Source: CAWIUB01 sp963839995
GTDB taxonomy: Bacteria > Actinomycetota > Actinomycetes > Mycobacteriales > Jatrophihabitantaceae
Direction of reading: 5' to 3'
Assembly: GCA_963839995.1 (NCBI GenBank)
Contig: CAWIXH010000004.1
Coordinates: forward strand, 1-64,000
DNA: 64,000 nt
This document shows positions 16,995-25,987 of the stretch, one piece after another. The position numbers were made by a program, and so were the translations under genes. The notes under the pieces were generated by a model. The model saw only the letters and a list, made by a program, of their open reading frames with translations. It ran no database searches and had not been told where the DNA came from. Position 1 is the stretch's first letter; every line of letters begins with the position of its first letter.

Positions 16995-17627
16995 GACATC
17001 GATCCTGTCCTACCCGCAGCAGCAAGATGGAACCCGCAGACCGCGCACATAAACGCCGCGACGCACCCCCCTGTCACGTGTCCCCGGAATCGGCGTCGTG
17101 TCGACGTCGGCACAATCGGCGATCGCGGACGCAGTGCGCGCTCCGCCGCCATTCCCCAATCGCTGACGACCGGGTCCGAGCCAGCACGGCAAAATGGGTC
17201 GCTGTTTCGGCTCGGCGGAGACTCTGGCGTCAAATGCGAGATGCTTGTCTTCCAGCGCTAGGAACGCGGCCTGCAACCCCTCTGCGTGAACGCACCTAAC
17301 GCCGTTACTGTTGGCAAGCTGATCGGGCTGGACGAGGCAGAACCAAAGTGCCGTGTTCCGCCGCCGCCAGCGGCGGACGTAGACGTCGAGTAACGACAAT
17401 TACATGCTGGCCTCGGACGAGCGGACGGCCTGCGCTGGCTGAGGTGCTCCTCGCGAAACGGCAGGCAAGAGGCCGGTCCTAGCCACCGACACCCGGTTCA
17501 CAGCCCAACGCCGAATCCCGCAGCACGGCCGCGGACATGCTCGTGAAATGCAAGGCCAGGCATCCCACACCCTGGCCGCGCATAACCACGACGGCGAAAT
17601 GTACCTTCGAGCGACCGAAGCCAGCGC
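16995..17627. other. Gene-poor stretch
   Basis: I find no convincing gene here. It contains one copy of the GTCGGCACAATCGGCG motif (17106-17121) that recurs in the palindromic block at 17629-17727. Confidence 0.5.
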
Positions 17628-17628
17628 G

Positions 17629-17727
17629 TAATCGGCGTTGTGCCGACCTCGTGATTGTGCCGACCTGACAGGTGGATCGCCTGTGCAGTAAGGGAATCCG
17701 CGCGCACAGGTCGGCACAATCGGGCGA
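17629..17727. repeat. Extragenic palindromic element
   Basis: ATTGTGCCGACCTG (17654-17667) and CAGGTCGGCACAAT (17707-17720) are a perfect 14-bp inverted repeat with a 39-base loop. A second near-copy, TTGTGCCGACCT, starts at 17638. The loop holds a smaller inverted pair (ACAGG / CCTGT). The block sits between two gene remnants and could form a cruciform or RNA hairpin. Confidence 0.7.
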
Positions 17728-17752
17728 CTCGGGCCGATGCTTGTGTCGGACC

Positions 17753-18154
17753 AAGCCCGTACTCCGGCCGTGGTCGGTAGTCGATGTCGATCTCGATCTC
17801 ACCCGAGGTGCACTCAACACGCCGAACCAGCAGGTGCGGCACGCCCATGCCAAGGCGATGACCACCGTTGTCCGGACCCATGGCGAGCGCGTCGGTCAGG
17901 GTCACAGCTCCGGAAGTGGCGACGAACGATGTCGCCAACACCAATGTCCGGTGCACATACCGCCGCGAGATCTGGGAGTCGCCGACCGGAGCAATCTGCC
18001 AGTGTCCCGCGTCGTTGTCGAGCAGTCGACCGAACACCGAGGGACTGTCGAAGCGGGGAAACCCTAACCACTCCACTGACCCGCGAGTATCGATCAGCGC
18101 GCTCGAATGCCGATCCGAGAGCAGTGCGTGCGCACCAATGGGCGTTCGGGACAT
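17753..18154 (-). pseudogene. GH15-family glucoamylase/trehalase, N-terminal remnant
   Basis: From ATG 18154 the frame encodes 'IGAHALLSDRHSSALIDTRGSVEWLGFPRFDSPSVFGRLL...', the N-terminal trehalase-like domain of GH15 enzymes. It continues to 'YRPRPEYGL' and then loses all similarity (about residue 134 of an expected 600 or so). The catalytic (alpha/alpha)6 barrel is absent. It is a truncated relic ending next to the palindromic block at 17629-17727. Confidence 0.8.
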
Positions 18155-18478
18155 GACTGCCTCGCGACGTCGATGCTCGTAACCGTACCGCCGAATGGGT
18201 ATGTCGTCGGAGCCGCCGACGCACGTCAAGCATCAGACGACAAGACCGTCAAGCATGTCTGAGCCCTGACACCGGCAATCACAGCCACTCCGACGAGGGG
18301 CGACTTTGCCTGTGGGCTTCCGGTCGTCCCCTACGAGCGATTTACTGAGAGCAGGATCATGGGTCAAAACGTGGTGGCCTATTGCGGTGCCGTGGAACGA
18401 GACGGAATCTCGATCGTCGCAACACCGGCGTCCGGCCCGTCGTCAGCGGGGTATGCGTCCCACCAGCGGAGGTGCCAG

Positions 18479-18928
18479 GTGGCTGAATTCACAAGGCCCG
18501 GCGAGGGAATGGTGCTTGCCCACTTCATCGTGTCGGACGACGTCGAGCGCTCTCGGCGCTTCTACACCGACGTGCTCGGCGGCAGGTTGATCTTCGCCTC
18601 CGGCGAGCTGACCTATGTCGCGCTCGCCAACAGCTTCATCATCATCAATGTCGGTGGAGGCCCTACCGATGACAAGCCCGCGGTCACCCTGGCGACACCG
18701 CGCGATCCCGACCGAGTCAGCAGCTTCCTCAATATCCGCGTCGCAGACATCGAGGCCGTGTACGCCGAATGGAGCGCTCGGGGTGCTCACTTCCTGACGC
18801 CCCCGAAGCAGCACGAGTACGAGATTCGTTGCTACATCCGCGATCCCGACGGTCATCTGATCGAGGTGGGGCAAACAACCGACCCAGAGCGGGACTGGTC
18901 GTTCTGGTCGCCATCTCCCTCGGCCTGA
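18479..18928 (+). CDS. VOC-family (glyoxalase-like) protein
   Basis: This 149-residue single VOC module has the paired beta-alpha-beta-beta-beta pattern: 'LAHFIVSDDVERSRRFYTDVLGG' (first strand with metal-ligand position His) and 'IRCYIRDPDGHLIEVGQT' (second half with Glu). The GTG start at 18479 follows a GGAGG and gives the usual length; an earlier ATG at 18359 would add 40 residues with no VOC similarity. It probably binds a divalent metal. Its substrate is unknown. Confidence 0.8.
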   Translation: MAEFTRPGEGMVLAHFIVSDDVERSRRFYTDVLGGRLIFASGELTYVALANSFIIINVGGGPTDDKPAVTLATPRDPDRVSSFLNIRVADIEAVYAEWSARGAHFLTPPKQHEYEIRCYIRDPDGHLIEVGQTTDPERDWSFWSPSPSA

Positions 18929-18977
18929 TGAATCGGTCGTGGGGATCCAGCGGGCCAGCATGGCGAGCGCAATGTAG

Positions 18978-19546
18978 CTAGACGGCCGGTGGGGGCTCAG
19001 TCGTCCCGTGGATGACGAGCACGGGCACCTTTGCGTGTTCGGCGCAAGCTGCGCTGACGGATCCGAGCAGCAGACCAGCGAAACCGCCATGTCCTCTGCT
19101 GCCGAGTACGAGCATGTTTGCTTCGACGCTCGCAGCGAGCAGTACACCCGTCGGGGGTCCTTCGATGACAGCAGGGTTGAGTTCGGCTGGGGGGCCAAGC
19201 CGAAGGCCGCAGCGATCGCGTGGTCGAGCGCCGCGTGCGCGTTTGCGGCGGGGTCCCAGTCGCTTGGAAACGCCGCCCATCCTGCCGTTCCCCAGCTGTT
19301 GAGCCCCGCCGGTTGCCAGGCGATGACGGCCGTCAGATTGACGTGCATCGTGCGGGCGAGGAACGCTGCCCACCGCAAAGCATGCAAAGACGATTCGGAG
19401 CCGTCGACACCGACAACGACGCCCAGGTCTCCACTGCGACCGGCGGTCACCGGTGCTGACCCGAGGTCTGCAGGAACGACGACGCGTTCGCGCCGGTATT
19501 CGCCATTCTGACTCCGGTGGTCGACGACCCTTCGGTCAAGGGTCAA
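18978..19546 (-). pseudogene. Universal stress protein (UspA family), frameshifted
   Basis: The first half, 'LGVVVGVDGSESSLHALRWAAFLARTM', is the Usp N-terminal ATP-site strand and helix. The second half, in another frame, is 'MLVLGSRGHGGFAGLLLGSVSAACAEHAKVPVLVIH', the G-x2-G-x9-G-S ATP-binding motif. They are joined at a run of six G (near 19185-19190), where one base too few or too many shifts the frame. A single-residue homopolymer error would restore a normal protein. It lies head to tail with the SDR gene, overlapping by 4 bp. Confidence 0.75.
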
Positions 19547-20256
19547 TGGCCGGCGCTCTGGCCCCCGTCAATATGCAGGATTTCGCCGGTGATGAACGGC
19601 GATGATTCCAGAAACAGAACTCCGTCCACAACGTCGCCGATCTGGCCGACACGGCCGAGGGGGAGCAGTCCGGAAAGCGAGTCGTAGCTTTCCGGCGGGT
19701 TGTCCGGCGTCTGGATTATGCCGGGGGAAATGGCGTTGATCCGGATGCCACGGGAGGCGTACTCGATTGCTAGGGACTTGGTGGCCGAGGCAAGTCCGCC
19801 TTTGGTGAGCGCGGTCAGTACCGCCGGGACAGTGGCGTTCGCGTACTCGGCGAGGGTTGTCGTGATGTTGACGACGTGGCCGTGGCCGCGGTTCAGCATC
19901 TCCGCGATGACGCGCTGCGTGAGCACAAAGAATCCGGTCAGGTTGACGCCCACCACAGACGCGTAGTCGCCGGCGGTGTAGCCGGTGAACGGTTTGGAGA
20001 TGAACAGGCCGGCATTGTTAACCAGCGTGTCGATGCGGCCGAACCGGTCGAGCGCCGCGGCGATGATGCGGTCGGTGGTGCTGGAGTCAGCGATGTCGCC
20101 TGCCACGGTGAGCACGTCCGGGTCTTGGGACTGCTTGATCGTCAGGGAATTCGCCACCACCGCCCAGCCGAGTCGGCGATAGCCGGCGACGATGGCGGCG
20201 CCGATGCCACGCGAGGCACCCGTGACAATCACGACCCTCGCCTGCGGGTCAGCCAT
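19543..20256 (-). CDS. SDR-family oxidoreductase with atypical active site
   Basis: This 237-residue Rossmann protein has the NAD(P)-binding motif 'VTGASRGIGAAI', 'NNAG' and a C-terminal 'GEILHIDGGQSAGH'. The catalytic Tyr-x3-Lys is altered: the Lys in 'TALTKGGLASATKSLAIEYA' is kept but the residue four before it is Thr. Substitution at this position occurs in a known SDR subgroup, so the reaction cannot be assumed. It appears to form an operon with the downstream universal stress gene and an upstream muconolactone-isomerase-like remnant. Confidence 0.82.
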   Translation of the reverse strand: MADPQARVVIVTGASRGIGAAIVAGYRRLGWAVVANSLTIKQSQDPDVLTVAGDIADSSTTDRIIAAALDRFGRIDTLVNNAGLFISKPFTGYTAGDYASVVGVNLTGFFVLTQRVIAEMLNRGHGHVVNITTTLAEYANATVPAVLTALTKGGLASATKSLAIEYASRGIRINAISPGIIQTPDNPPESYDSLSGLLPLGRVGQIGDVVDGVLFLESSPFITGEILHIDGGQSAGH

Positions 20257-20416
20257 GAACGGACTCGTCGGGGTGCGGCGTGGGCGTGCTTGCCAACTCG
20301 CTGAGATGGGCGGCGAGCGAGTTGATTTCCGCTGCCTTGAGGGTGCCCATCTCGTCGACGGAATGTTCGCCCGTTCCTGCCGGAGTGTGGGTGGTCATTG
20401 CGACCAAGTGGTCCAT
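20249..20416 (-). pseudogene. Muconolactone-isomerase-like protein with internal deletion
   Basis: From ATG 20416 the 55-residue frame reads 'MDHLVAMTTHTPAGTGEHSVDEM...EINSLAAHLSEL' and ends 'TPTPHPDES'. The opening is that of muconolactone delta-isomerase-like proteins and the end resembles their C-terminus, but the middle third ('GHLLRLWRPP...' in the family) is missing, as if deleted in frame. It overlaps the start of the SDR gene by 8 bp. It could be a functional small protein, but a deletion remnant seems likelier. Confidence 0.5.
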
Positions 20417-20801
20417 GGTGAGCGCCTCCAACCCGGAAGTCGTCCCGTACATGATCTGGCTGACGCACTGGGCCGCCCCGGCTCTGATCGTAGGCACGGC
20501 CACACTGCGGCGGCCCGCCAATCAGCCGGGGTCCGACCGTCGCTCAGGGCCCGGTCAATAGCGTCGAATTGTCGGTTCGGGCCCGACACCGCATCGCTCG
20601 ACCGGTGCATACGGACCCTTAGGGCCGTCTAGTCCGACACGTCTGCTCGGCGACGCATGTGATGCGACCGCGGCTTTCGCCGCGACAGCCGAGCGGCCGG
20701 ATCTGTTCCCGAGCAGCTGCCTCGCGGCTTGGCCGAGGTCCGTTCGTGACGGGATACTCCGTCGGGAACCTCGAGCATTCGGCCGTAGGAGGGCAGTAAA
20801 G
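20417..20801. other. Divergent intergenic region
   Basis: This 385-bp gap separates two divergently transcribed units, the minus-strand SDR/Usp set and the plus-strand MOSC-reductase gene, and presumably carries both promoters. I see no gene in it and no clear operator. Confidence 0.4.
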
Positions 20802-22601
20802 ATGGGCTCGGGATCGTCAGCAGCAACACTTGCCACGGTAGGTACGCACCCGGCGGGCACGCTGCTGTCGGTCAATGTCGGCATGCCGAAGGACGTGGCA
20901 TGGCAGGGCAACATCGTCCACACCGGGGTTTTCAAGAGTCCCGTGGCCGGTCGTCGCCGCGTCGGCAGGCTCAATGTCGAGGGCGACGGTCAGGGTGATC
21001 TTGGCGGACACGGGGGCGAGCAGCGCGCGGTGTTCGTCTACCAGATGGGCTCGTACCGGTATTGGGAACGCGAGCTTGGCCGGCGCGATCTTGTCTACGG
21101 GCAGTTCGGCGAGAATTTCACTGTCGACGGACTCGACGACGACCTGGTCTGTATCGGTGATCGCTACCGGATCGGGACCGCCGTCTTCGAGGTCACGCAG
21201 CCACGCGTCACTTGTTATCGCGTCGGGATCCGTATGAACGACGCACGCATTCCCGCCTTGCTCGTCTCACACCACCGACCCGGCTTCTACTTCCGCGTAC
21301 TCGAAGAGGGTTACGTGGAGGCGGGAGATCCGATCGTCAAGATCGCATCCGGCCCCGAGCAGATGCAGGTCGCCGAGGTGGACGCGCTGCTCTACCTGCC
21401 GGGGCACACGCGGCAGCAAGTGCTTCGAGCACTCCGCATCCCCGCGCTCAGCCCTGGCTGGCAGGCGTCGTTTCGAGCACTGCGCGACGGGGAGCCGGAC
21501 GGCGGCAATGCCGGTCTCGCCGTCACCGGCCCTCCCCCTGCCTGGCGTGGCTTCCGTCAGCTGAGGGTCACCGCGATCACTCGCGAAAGTTCCACGGTGA
21601 TCTCCGTGTGCATCGAGGATCCCGACGGCGCGCCGTTGCCAGCCGCCCGTCCAGGGCAGTACCTCACGGTGCGCGTCCAGCCTGATATCGAGCAGCGCTC
21701 GCTGCTGCGCAACTACTCACTGTCGGGACCGGCCGACTCCGGTTACTACCGGATCACCGTCAAGCGCGAAAACGACGGCGCCGCCAGCAGCTATATCCAC
21801 ACCCGGCTCGCCGTCGGCGACCAACTCGATGTTGCGGCGCCGCGCGGCACGTTCATCCTCGATCGCACCCAGGCCGCAGTCCTCCTGATCAGTGCGGGGA
21901 TCGGCGCCACCCCGGTCCTCGCGATGCTCCATGCCCTCGCGGCCGAACACTCCGAACGGGAGATCTGGTGGCTGCACGGCGCACGCAGTGGTCGGGACCA
22001 CGCGTTCGCCGCCGAGGCCGGCGCGCTCGCCGCTTCGCTGCCGAACGCGCGACGCCAGGTGTACTACAGCCGTCCCGGCCCGGACGACCGGCAAGGCCGC
22101 GACTTCGATCGTCCTGGACGCCTCACCGGGTCGCTGCTCGCCGAGCTGGCGCCGCCTCGCGATGCCGAGGCCTACCTCTGCGGACCCGATTCCTTCATGA
22201 CCGACATCAGCGCCGGCCTGGCGGCGATTGGCATCGACGCATCGCACATCCACACCGAACCGTTCGGACCCGCACCGGGCCTGACGCCAGGCATCACAGT
22301 CAAGCCCGCACGTACGCCCCACCCACCTGCCGGCCCGCCGGGAACCGGCCCGACGGTCGAGTTCGCCCGCAGCAACCTTGCCGTCAGATGCAGCACGGAC
22401 TACGCCAGCGTCCTGGAGCTCGCCGAAGCATGCGACGTTGCCGTTCGCTGGTCGTGTCGGACCGGCGTCTGCCACACCTGCGAGACACCCATCGTCGCGG
22501 GCGAGCTCCAATACAGCCCTGACCCCGTCGAACCCCCGGCCGACGGAAGCGCGTTGATCTGCTGCTCGCAGCCCCGAAACGAACTGGTCCTCGACCTGTG
22601 A
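20802..22601 (+). CDS. MOSC - ferredoxin reductase - 2Fe-2S fusion protein
   Basis: This is a 599-residue three-module protein. Residues about 20-220 are a MOSC domain of the YiiM type ('GDGQGDLGGHGGEQRAVFVY', 'YGQFGENFTVDGL', and 'VTQPRVTCYRVGIRM' with the conserved Cys). Residues about 250-490 are an FAD/NAD(P)H reductase ('RNYSLSG' for FAD, 'GIGATPVLAML' for NAD(P)H). Residues about 510-599 are a plant-type 2Fe-2S ferredoxin with 'SCRTGVCHTC' and a fourth Cys in 'ICCSQP'. Electrons would flow NAD(P)H to FAD to 2Fe-2S to a molybdenum-linked substrate site. Roles in reducing N-hydroxylated or xenobiotic compounds are known for related MOSC proteins; the substrate here is unknown. Confidence 0.88.
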   Translation: MGSGSSAATLATVGTHPAGTLLSVNVGMPKDVAWQGNIVHTGVFKSPVAGRRRVGRLNVEGDGQGDLGGHGGEQRAVFVYQMGSYRYWERELGRRDLVYGQFGENFTVDGLDDDLVCIGDRYRIGTAVFEVTQPRVTCYRVGIRMNDARIPALLVSHHRPGFYFRVLEEGYVEAGDPIVKIASGPEQMQVAEVDALLYLPGHTRQQVLRALRIPALSPGWQASFRALRDGEPDGGNAGLAVTGPPPAWRGFRQLRVTAITRESSTVISVCIEDPDGAPLPAARPGQYLTVRVQPDIEQRSLLRNYSLSGPADSGYYRITVKRENDGAASSYIHTRLAVGDQLDVAAPRGTFILDRTQAAVLLISAGIGATPVLAMLHALAAEHSEREIWWLHGARSGRDHAFAAEAGALAASLPNARRQVYYSRPGPDDRQGRDFDRPGRLTGSLLAELAPPRDAEAYLCGPDSFMTDISAGLAAIGIDASHIHTEPFGPAPGLTPGITVKPARTPHPPAGPPGTGPTVEFARSNLAVRCSTDYASVLELAEACDVAVRWSCRTGVCHTCETPIVAGELQYSPDPVEPPADGSALICCSQPRNELVLDL

Positions 22602-22711
22602 CCCGTTGCCGAGCAGACTGAATCGTCGGGGCGTCATTGGGTCCGACGCGGCTGGATCGCACGATCCGCAGTGTGCTGGCGGCAGGAGCCGGGCCGGGGG
22701 AGGCGGCGACG

Positions 22712-22786
22712 ATGGAATCACTGGTCACCATGACGACGCAGGTGCCGGCCGGGACGAGCGACCCCGCGGCCACCTCTACGAGCTGA
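22712..22786 (+). pseudogene. Muconolactone-isomerase-like N-terminal remnant
   Basis: Only 24 codons, 'MESLVTMTTQVPAGTSDP', match the N-terminus of the muconolactone isomerase-like family and closely resemble the remnant at 20249-20416. A stop follows at once. Probably a relic of a second family copy. Confidence 0.4.
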
Positions 22787-22817
22787 CCACAGACGCAGTG
22801 CGGAAGGGCGGTATCCG

Positions 22818-23033
22818 ATGATCAAATGGTTTCGCCGGTCGGCCAAGAAGCAACGGGGTGCGGACGCCGAGCGGGACGCGGCAAAGCTCTCGCACCGGTC
22901 CACGCGCGCTAATCGCCGGCGTAACACGACCACGCATCAGACCCGTCACAAGGGTCTGCCGCCCGACCGGTCCGGTGGGTTCGACGGCAACCAGGACTTC
23001 ATAACCCGCTACGGCGACCCCTTCGACGAATGA
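22818..23033 (+). CDS. Small basic hypothetical protein
   Basis: This 71-residue, Arg/Lys-rich protein ('MIKWFRRSAKKQRGADAERD', 'NRRRNTTTHQTRHKG') has an acidic C-terminus ('ITRYGDPFDE'). A GGAAGGGCGG purine run lies upstream of the ATG. No domain is recognised; nucleic-acid binding is conceivable from composition only. It precedes the VOC-led operon in the same direction, with a 113-bp gap. Confidence 0.5.
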   Translation: MIKWFRRSAKKQRGADAERDAAKLSHRSTRANRRRNTTTHQTRHKGLPPDRSGGFDGNQDFITRYGDPFDE

Positions 23034-23146
23034 CACCTCGACAGCCCGCGAAGCAGCGCATCCGACTCGAAGTTCATCACTCGTTCCCTGCGGCGCGCCG
23101 GTAAACCGCAAGAGTTTCATTCCTGACATGACCGAAGGAGGGTCCG

Positions 23147-23821
23147 ATGACCGACACGACTGACGACCGCAGCGACCGAGCAGACGGGACTGCGGAACAG
23201 ACGCGGGTGGACCTGAAGCTCGAGGTGGTGATCATCCCGGTCGCGGACGTGGACCGCGCGAAGGATTTCTACGGCGGCCTCGGCTGGCGGCTCGACGCAG
23301 ATTTCGCTTTCGACAACGGGTTCCGGGTCGTCCAGTTCACGCCATCCGGGTCCGGCGCCTCTCTTCAGTTCGGCGCGAACATGACCTCGGCCGCACCGGG
23401 GTCGGTGCAGAACCTGTATCTGATTGTCACCGACATCGAGACTGCACGCGCGGCGTTGGCCGCGCGTGGTGTGGAGGTGAGCGAGGTCTTCCACCCGTCC
23501 GCGCCGGGCGATCAGTTTCGCCCGGACGCGAGCGGTCACCTCGGTGGACGCTCGGCCGACAGCTACAGCTCGTTCGCCTCATTCAGCGACCCGGACGGCA
23601 ATACCTGGCTGCTGCAGGAGGTCACGACCCGGCTTCCCGGGCGCATCGATTCGAGCGAGACGTCGTTCGCATCGGAAAGCGAGCTAGCCGATGCGATGCG
23701 GCGCGCCTCCGTCGCCCATGGTGAGCACGAGAAGCGGATCGGCGCGACGGATCCGGACTGGCCGGGCTGGTACGCCGCCTACATGGTCGCCGAGCAGGCT
23801 GGGACGGAGCTGCCGACATGA
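23147..23821 (+). CDS. VOC-family protein, first gene of redox operon
   Basis: This 224-residue protein starts after an AAGGAGGGTCCG ribosome site. The VOC core (about 25-160) has 'LEVVIIPVADVDRAKDFYGGLGWRLD' and 'SFSDPDGNTWLLQEVTTR' (Glu ligand). A C-terminal extension ('ELADAMRRASVAHGEHEKRIG' to 'DWPGWYAAYMVAEQAG') is typical of a subgroup annotated as glyoxalase/bleomycin-resistance-like. Its stop overlaps the next ATG by 4 bp, indicating translational coupling with the FAD oxidoreductase. Confidence 0.85.
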   Translation: MTDTTDDRSDRADGTAEQTRVDLKLEVVIIPVADVDRAKDFYGGLGWRLDADFAFDNGFRVVQFTPSGSGASLQFGANMTSAAPGSVQNLYLIVTDIETARAALAARGVEVSEVFHPSAPGDQFRPDASGHLGGRSADSYSSFASFSDPDGNTWLLQEVTTRLPGRIDSSETSFASESELADAMRRASVAHGEHEKRIGATDPDWPGWYAAYMVAEQAGTELPT

Positions 23822-25196
23822 CCGACTACGGCGTGATCGTGCTCGGTGGCGGCGCACCCGGAGAGCACTGCGCGGCGGCCTTGGCTGCGCGAGGGCTGCG
23901 CGTCGCCGTGGTGGAGCGAGAACTGGTCGGCGGCGAGTGCTCGTACTGGGCGTGCATTCCGTCGAAGTCGCTATTGCGTCCCGGGGAGGCGGTGCAGGGT
24001 GCTCGAGACGCAGGCGCGAACGCCGAGGTGGACGTCGCGGCGGCGCTCGCCTGGCGGGACTTCATGGTGTCGAACTATTCCGACGCCGGGCAGGAGCGTT
24101 GGCTGGCGGCGCACGGCATCGATCTGCTGCGTGGAACGGGCCGACTCGCGGGAGTCGGCGTCGTCGAGGTCGCCGGCGTGCAGCACACCGCCGAACACGT
24201 CGTGCTGGCGACCGGCTCGGACCCGATCGTGCCTCCCGTTCCCGGACTCGCCGGGCTCGAGGGCGTGTGGGGTACCCGCGAGGCGACCAGCATGAAGGCT
24301 GTGCCACGCCGCCTGGTCGTGCTCGGCGGCGGATCGGCCGGCGTCGAGATCGCCCAGGTCGTGCGCCGCCTCGGCGGAGAGGCGGTGCTCGTCGAGGGCG
24401 CCGACCGCCTGCTTCCACGCGAACCCGCGCCACTGGGCACGGCGCTCGGCGAGGCGCTGCGACGCGACGGAATCGAGCTGATGCTGGGGATGCACGCCGC
24501 CTCCGCCCGGCGCGACGGCGATGAATTCGTGCTGCAGTTGGACGGCGGTACGCAATTGCGCGGCGACCGACTGCTCGTGGCAACCGGTCGCCGTCCGCGG
24601 GTCGACGGCATCGGTCTCGAAACCGTCGACGTCACTGCCGACCCGCACGGCATTCACGTGGACGACCATCTGCGCGCCGGCGAGCGCCTGTGGGCGATTG
24701 GTGACGTCAACGGCATTTGGCCGCTGACCCATGTCGGCGAATATGAGGGCGATGTCGTCGCGGCGAACATTGCCGGGAAGCACGTCCTGCCAACTACGAT
24801 GCCGTTCCCCGCGTCACGTATACGGATCCGCAAGCCGCGGCCGTGGGCGCAGCCGAAGCCCAGTACAGCGGTACCGCTGCAGTGTCCGACGTTCCCAAGA
24901 CAGCCACCTACACGCATGCCTACGCCGAGTCCAACGGGTTCCTCACTCTGCTCAGTGACGGCCAGCGGCTGATCGGCGCTTACGCGCTCGGACCGGAAGC
25001 CGGTGAGTGGATGCAGCAGGCGACGCTGGCGATCCGGGCTCAAATCCCGTTGGAGGTGCTCAGCGACACCATTCAACCCTTCCCCAGCTTCTCGGGAATC
25101 TACGACGCCGCACTGTCCGCGCTCCGCATGCAGATCGCAGACATGCCGCGATCGGTCGAACCGATGGACGCGCAGATGGCCAACCTGGCGCAGTGA
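23818..25196 (+). pseudogene. FAD-dependent pyridine nucleotide-disulfide oxidoreductase, frameshifted
   Basis: This is a mercuric reductase/lipoamide dehydrogenase-like flavoprotein: FAD motif 'VIVLGGGAPGEHCAAALAARG', redox cysteines in 'GGECSYWACIPSKSLLRP' (Cx4C), NAD motif 'LVVLGGGSAGVEIAQVVRRLG', and 'LWAIGDVNG'. The dimerisation domain ('AYAESNGFLTLLSDGQRLIGAYALG') is in a different frame; the shift lies near 24785, between 'NIAGKH' and 'NYDAVPRVTYTDPQ'. The other operon genes are intact, so this may be a sequencing error or a recent mutation. The intact enzyme would be about 459 residues. Confidence 0.85.
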
Positions 25197-25202
25197 GCAA
25201 TC

Positions 25203-25955
25203 GTGACTACCACAGCGCCTACCGCCCAGCACGAGCCACAACTAGCCGGACAGACCGTCGTGGTGATCGGCGGCAGCGCCGGCATCGGCTTCGAGACTGC
25301 GCGACGCGCCCGGACCGAGGGTGCGGAGATCATCCTCGCCGGCCGCAATCGGGATCGGCTCGAACGAGCCGCACTCGAACTCGGCGCGAAGAGCGCGACG
25401 GCCTTCGACGCGAACGACCCGGCGGCTCTTGACCGCTTCTTTCAGGACGTGCCGGCGCCGATCGATCACGTGCTGGTCACTGCAGGCGGCCCGCACTACG
25501 GGCCGTTGCTCGACATGGAGAACGAAGACGTGCGGCAGGCGCTCAGCGAGCGCGTTGTCGTGGCGTTGGACGTCGCACGCCATGCCGTGGGCAAGATGCG
25601 ACCAGGAGGGACGCTCTTGCTCATGGGCGGCACCGGTGGCCGGCGAATCAGCCGCGCTCTCGGCATCGCGTCGGCGGCAACCGCGGTCTTGCCGCCATTC
25701 ACTGCGGCGCTCGCGCTTGAGCTCGCCCCTGTTCGCGTCAACCTCATCGCCGCCGGCTTCGTGGACACGCCGTTGTCGGCGTCGCTTCTCGCCGACGGGC
25801 TCGAGGCTCGCCGCGACGAGTTGCGCACGACACTTCCCATCGGCCGGGTGGTGGGTCCGGCCGACGTCGCGGCTCTCGCCGTCCACATCATGACCAACAC
25901 AGCCCTCACCGGGGCGACATACGACATCGACGGCGGCCAGCAGTTCGTAGCCTGA
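25203..25955 (+). CDS. SDR-family oxidoreductase without the Tyr/Lys pair
   Basis: This 250-residue Rossmann protein starts with GTG 6 bp after the flavoprotein. 'VVVIGGSAGIGFETARRA' is the cofactor motif and 'GATYDIDGGQQFVA' the usual C-terminus. Where SDRs carry Tyr-x3-Lys it has 'GIASAATAVLPPFTAALALELA', with neither residue, a feature of a divergent SDR subgroup. It may bind cofactor without classical catalysis. It is co-transcribed with the flanking VOC, NTF2-like and redoxin genes. Confidence 0.82.
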   Translation: MTTTAPTAQHEPQLAGQTVVVIGGSAGIGFETARRARTEGAEIILAGRNRDRLERAALELGAKSATAFDANDPAALDRFFQDVPAPIDHVLVTAGGPHYGPLLDMENEDVRQALSERVVVALDVARHAVGKMRPGGTLLLMGGTGGRRISRALGIASAATAVLPPFTAALALELAPVRVNLIAAGFVDTPLSASLLADGLEARRDELRTTLPIGRVVGPADVAALAVHIMTNTALTGATYDIDGGQQFVA

Positions 25956-25987
25956 CGACCGACGGCGGTGTGAGCAAAGGGGTCTTC

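Noticed and set aside
18443..19190. Extension of the universal stress frame to 367 codons
   Set aside because: After the G6 run the frame is antisense to the VOC gene; the Usp second half continues in another frame.
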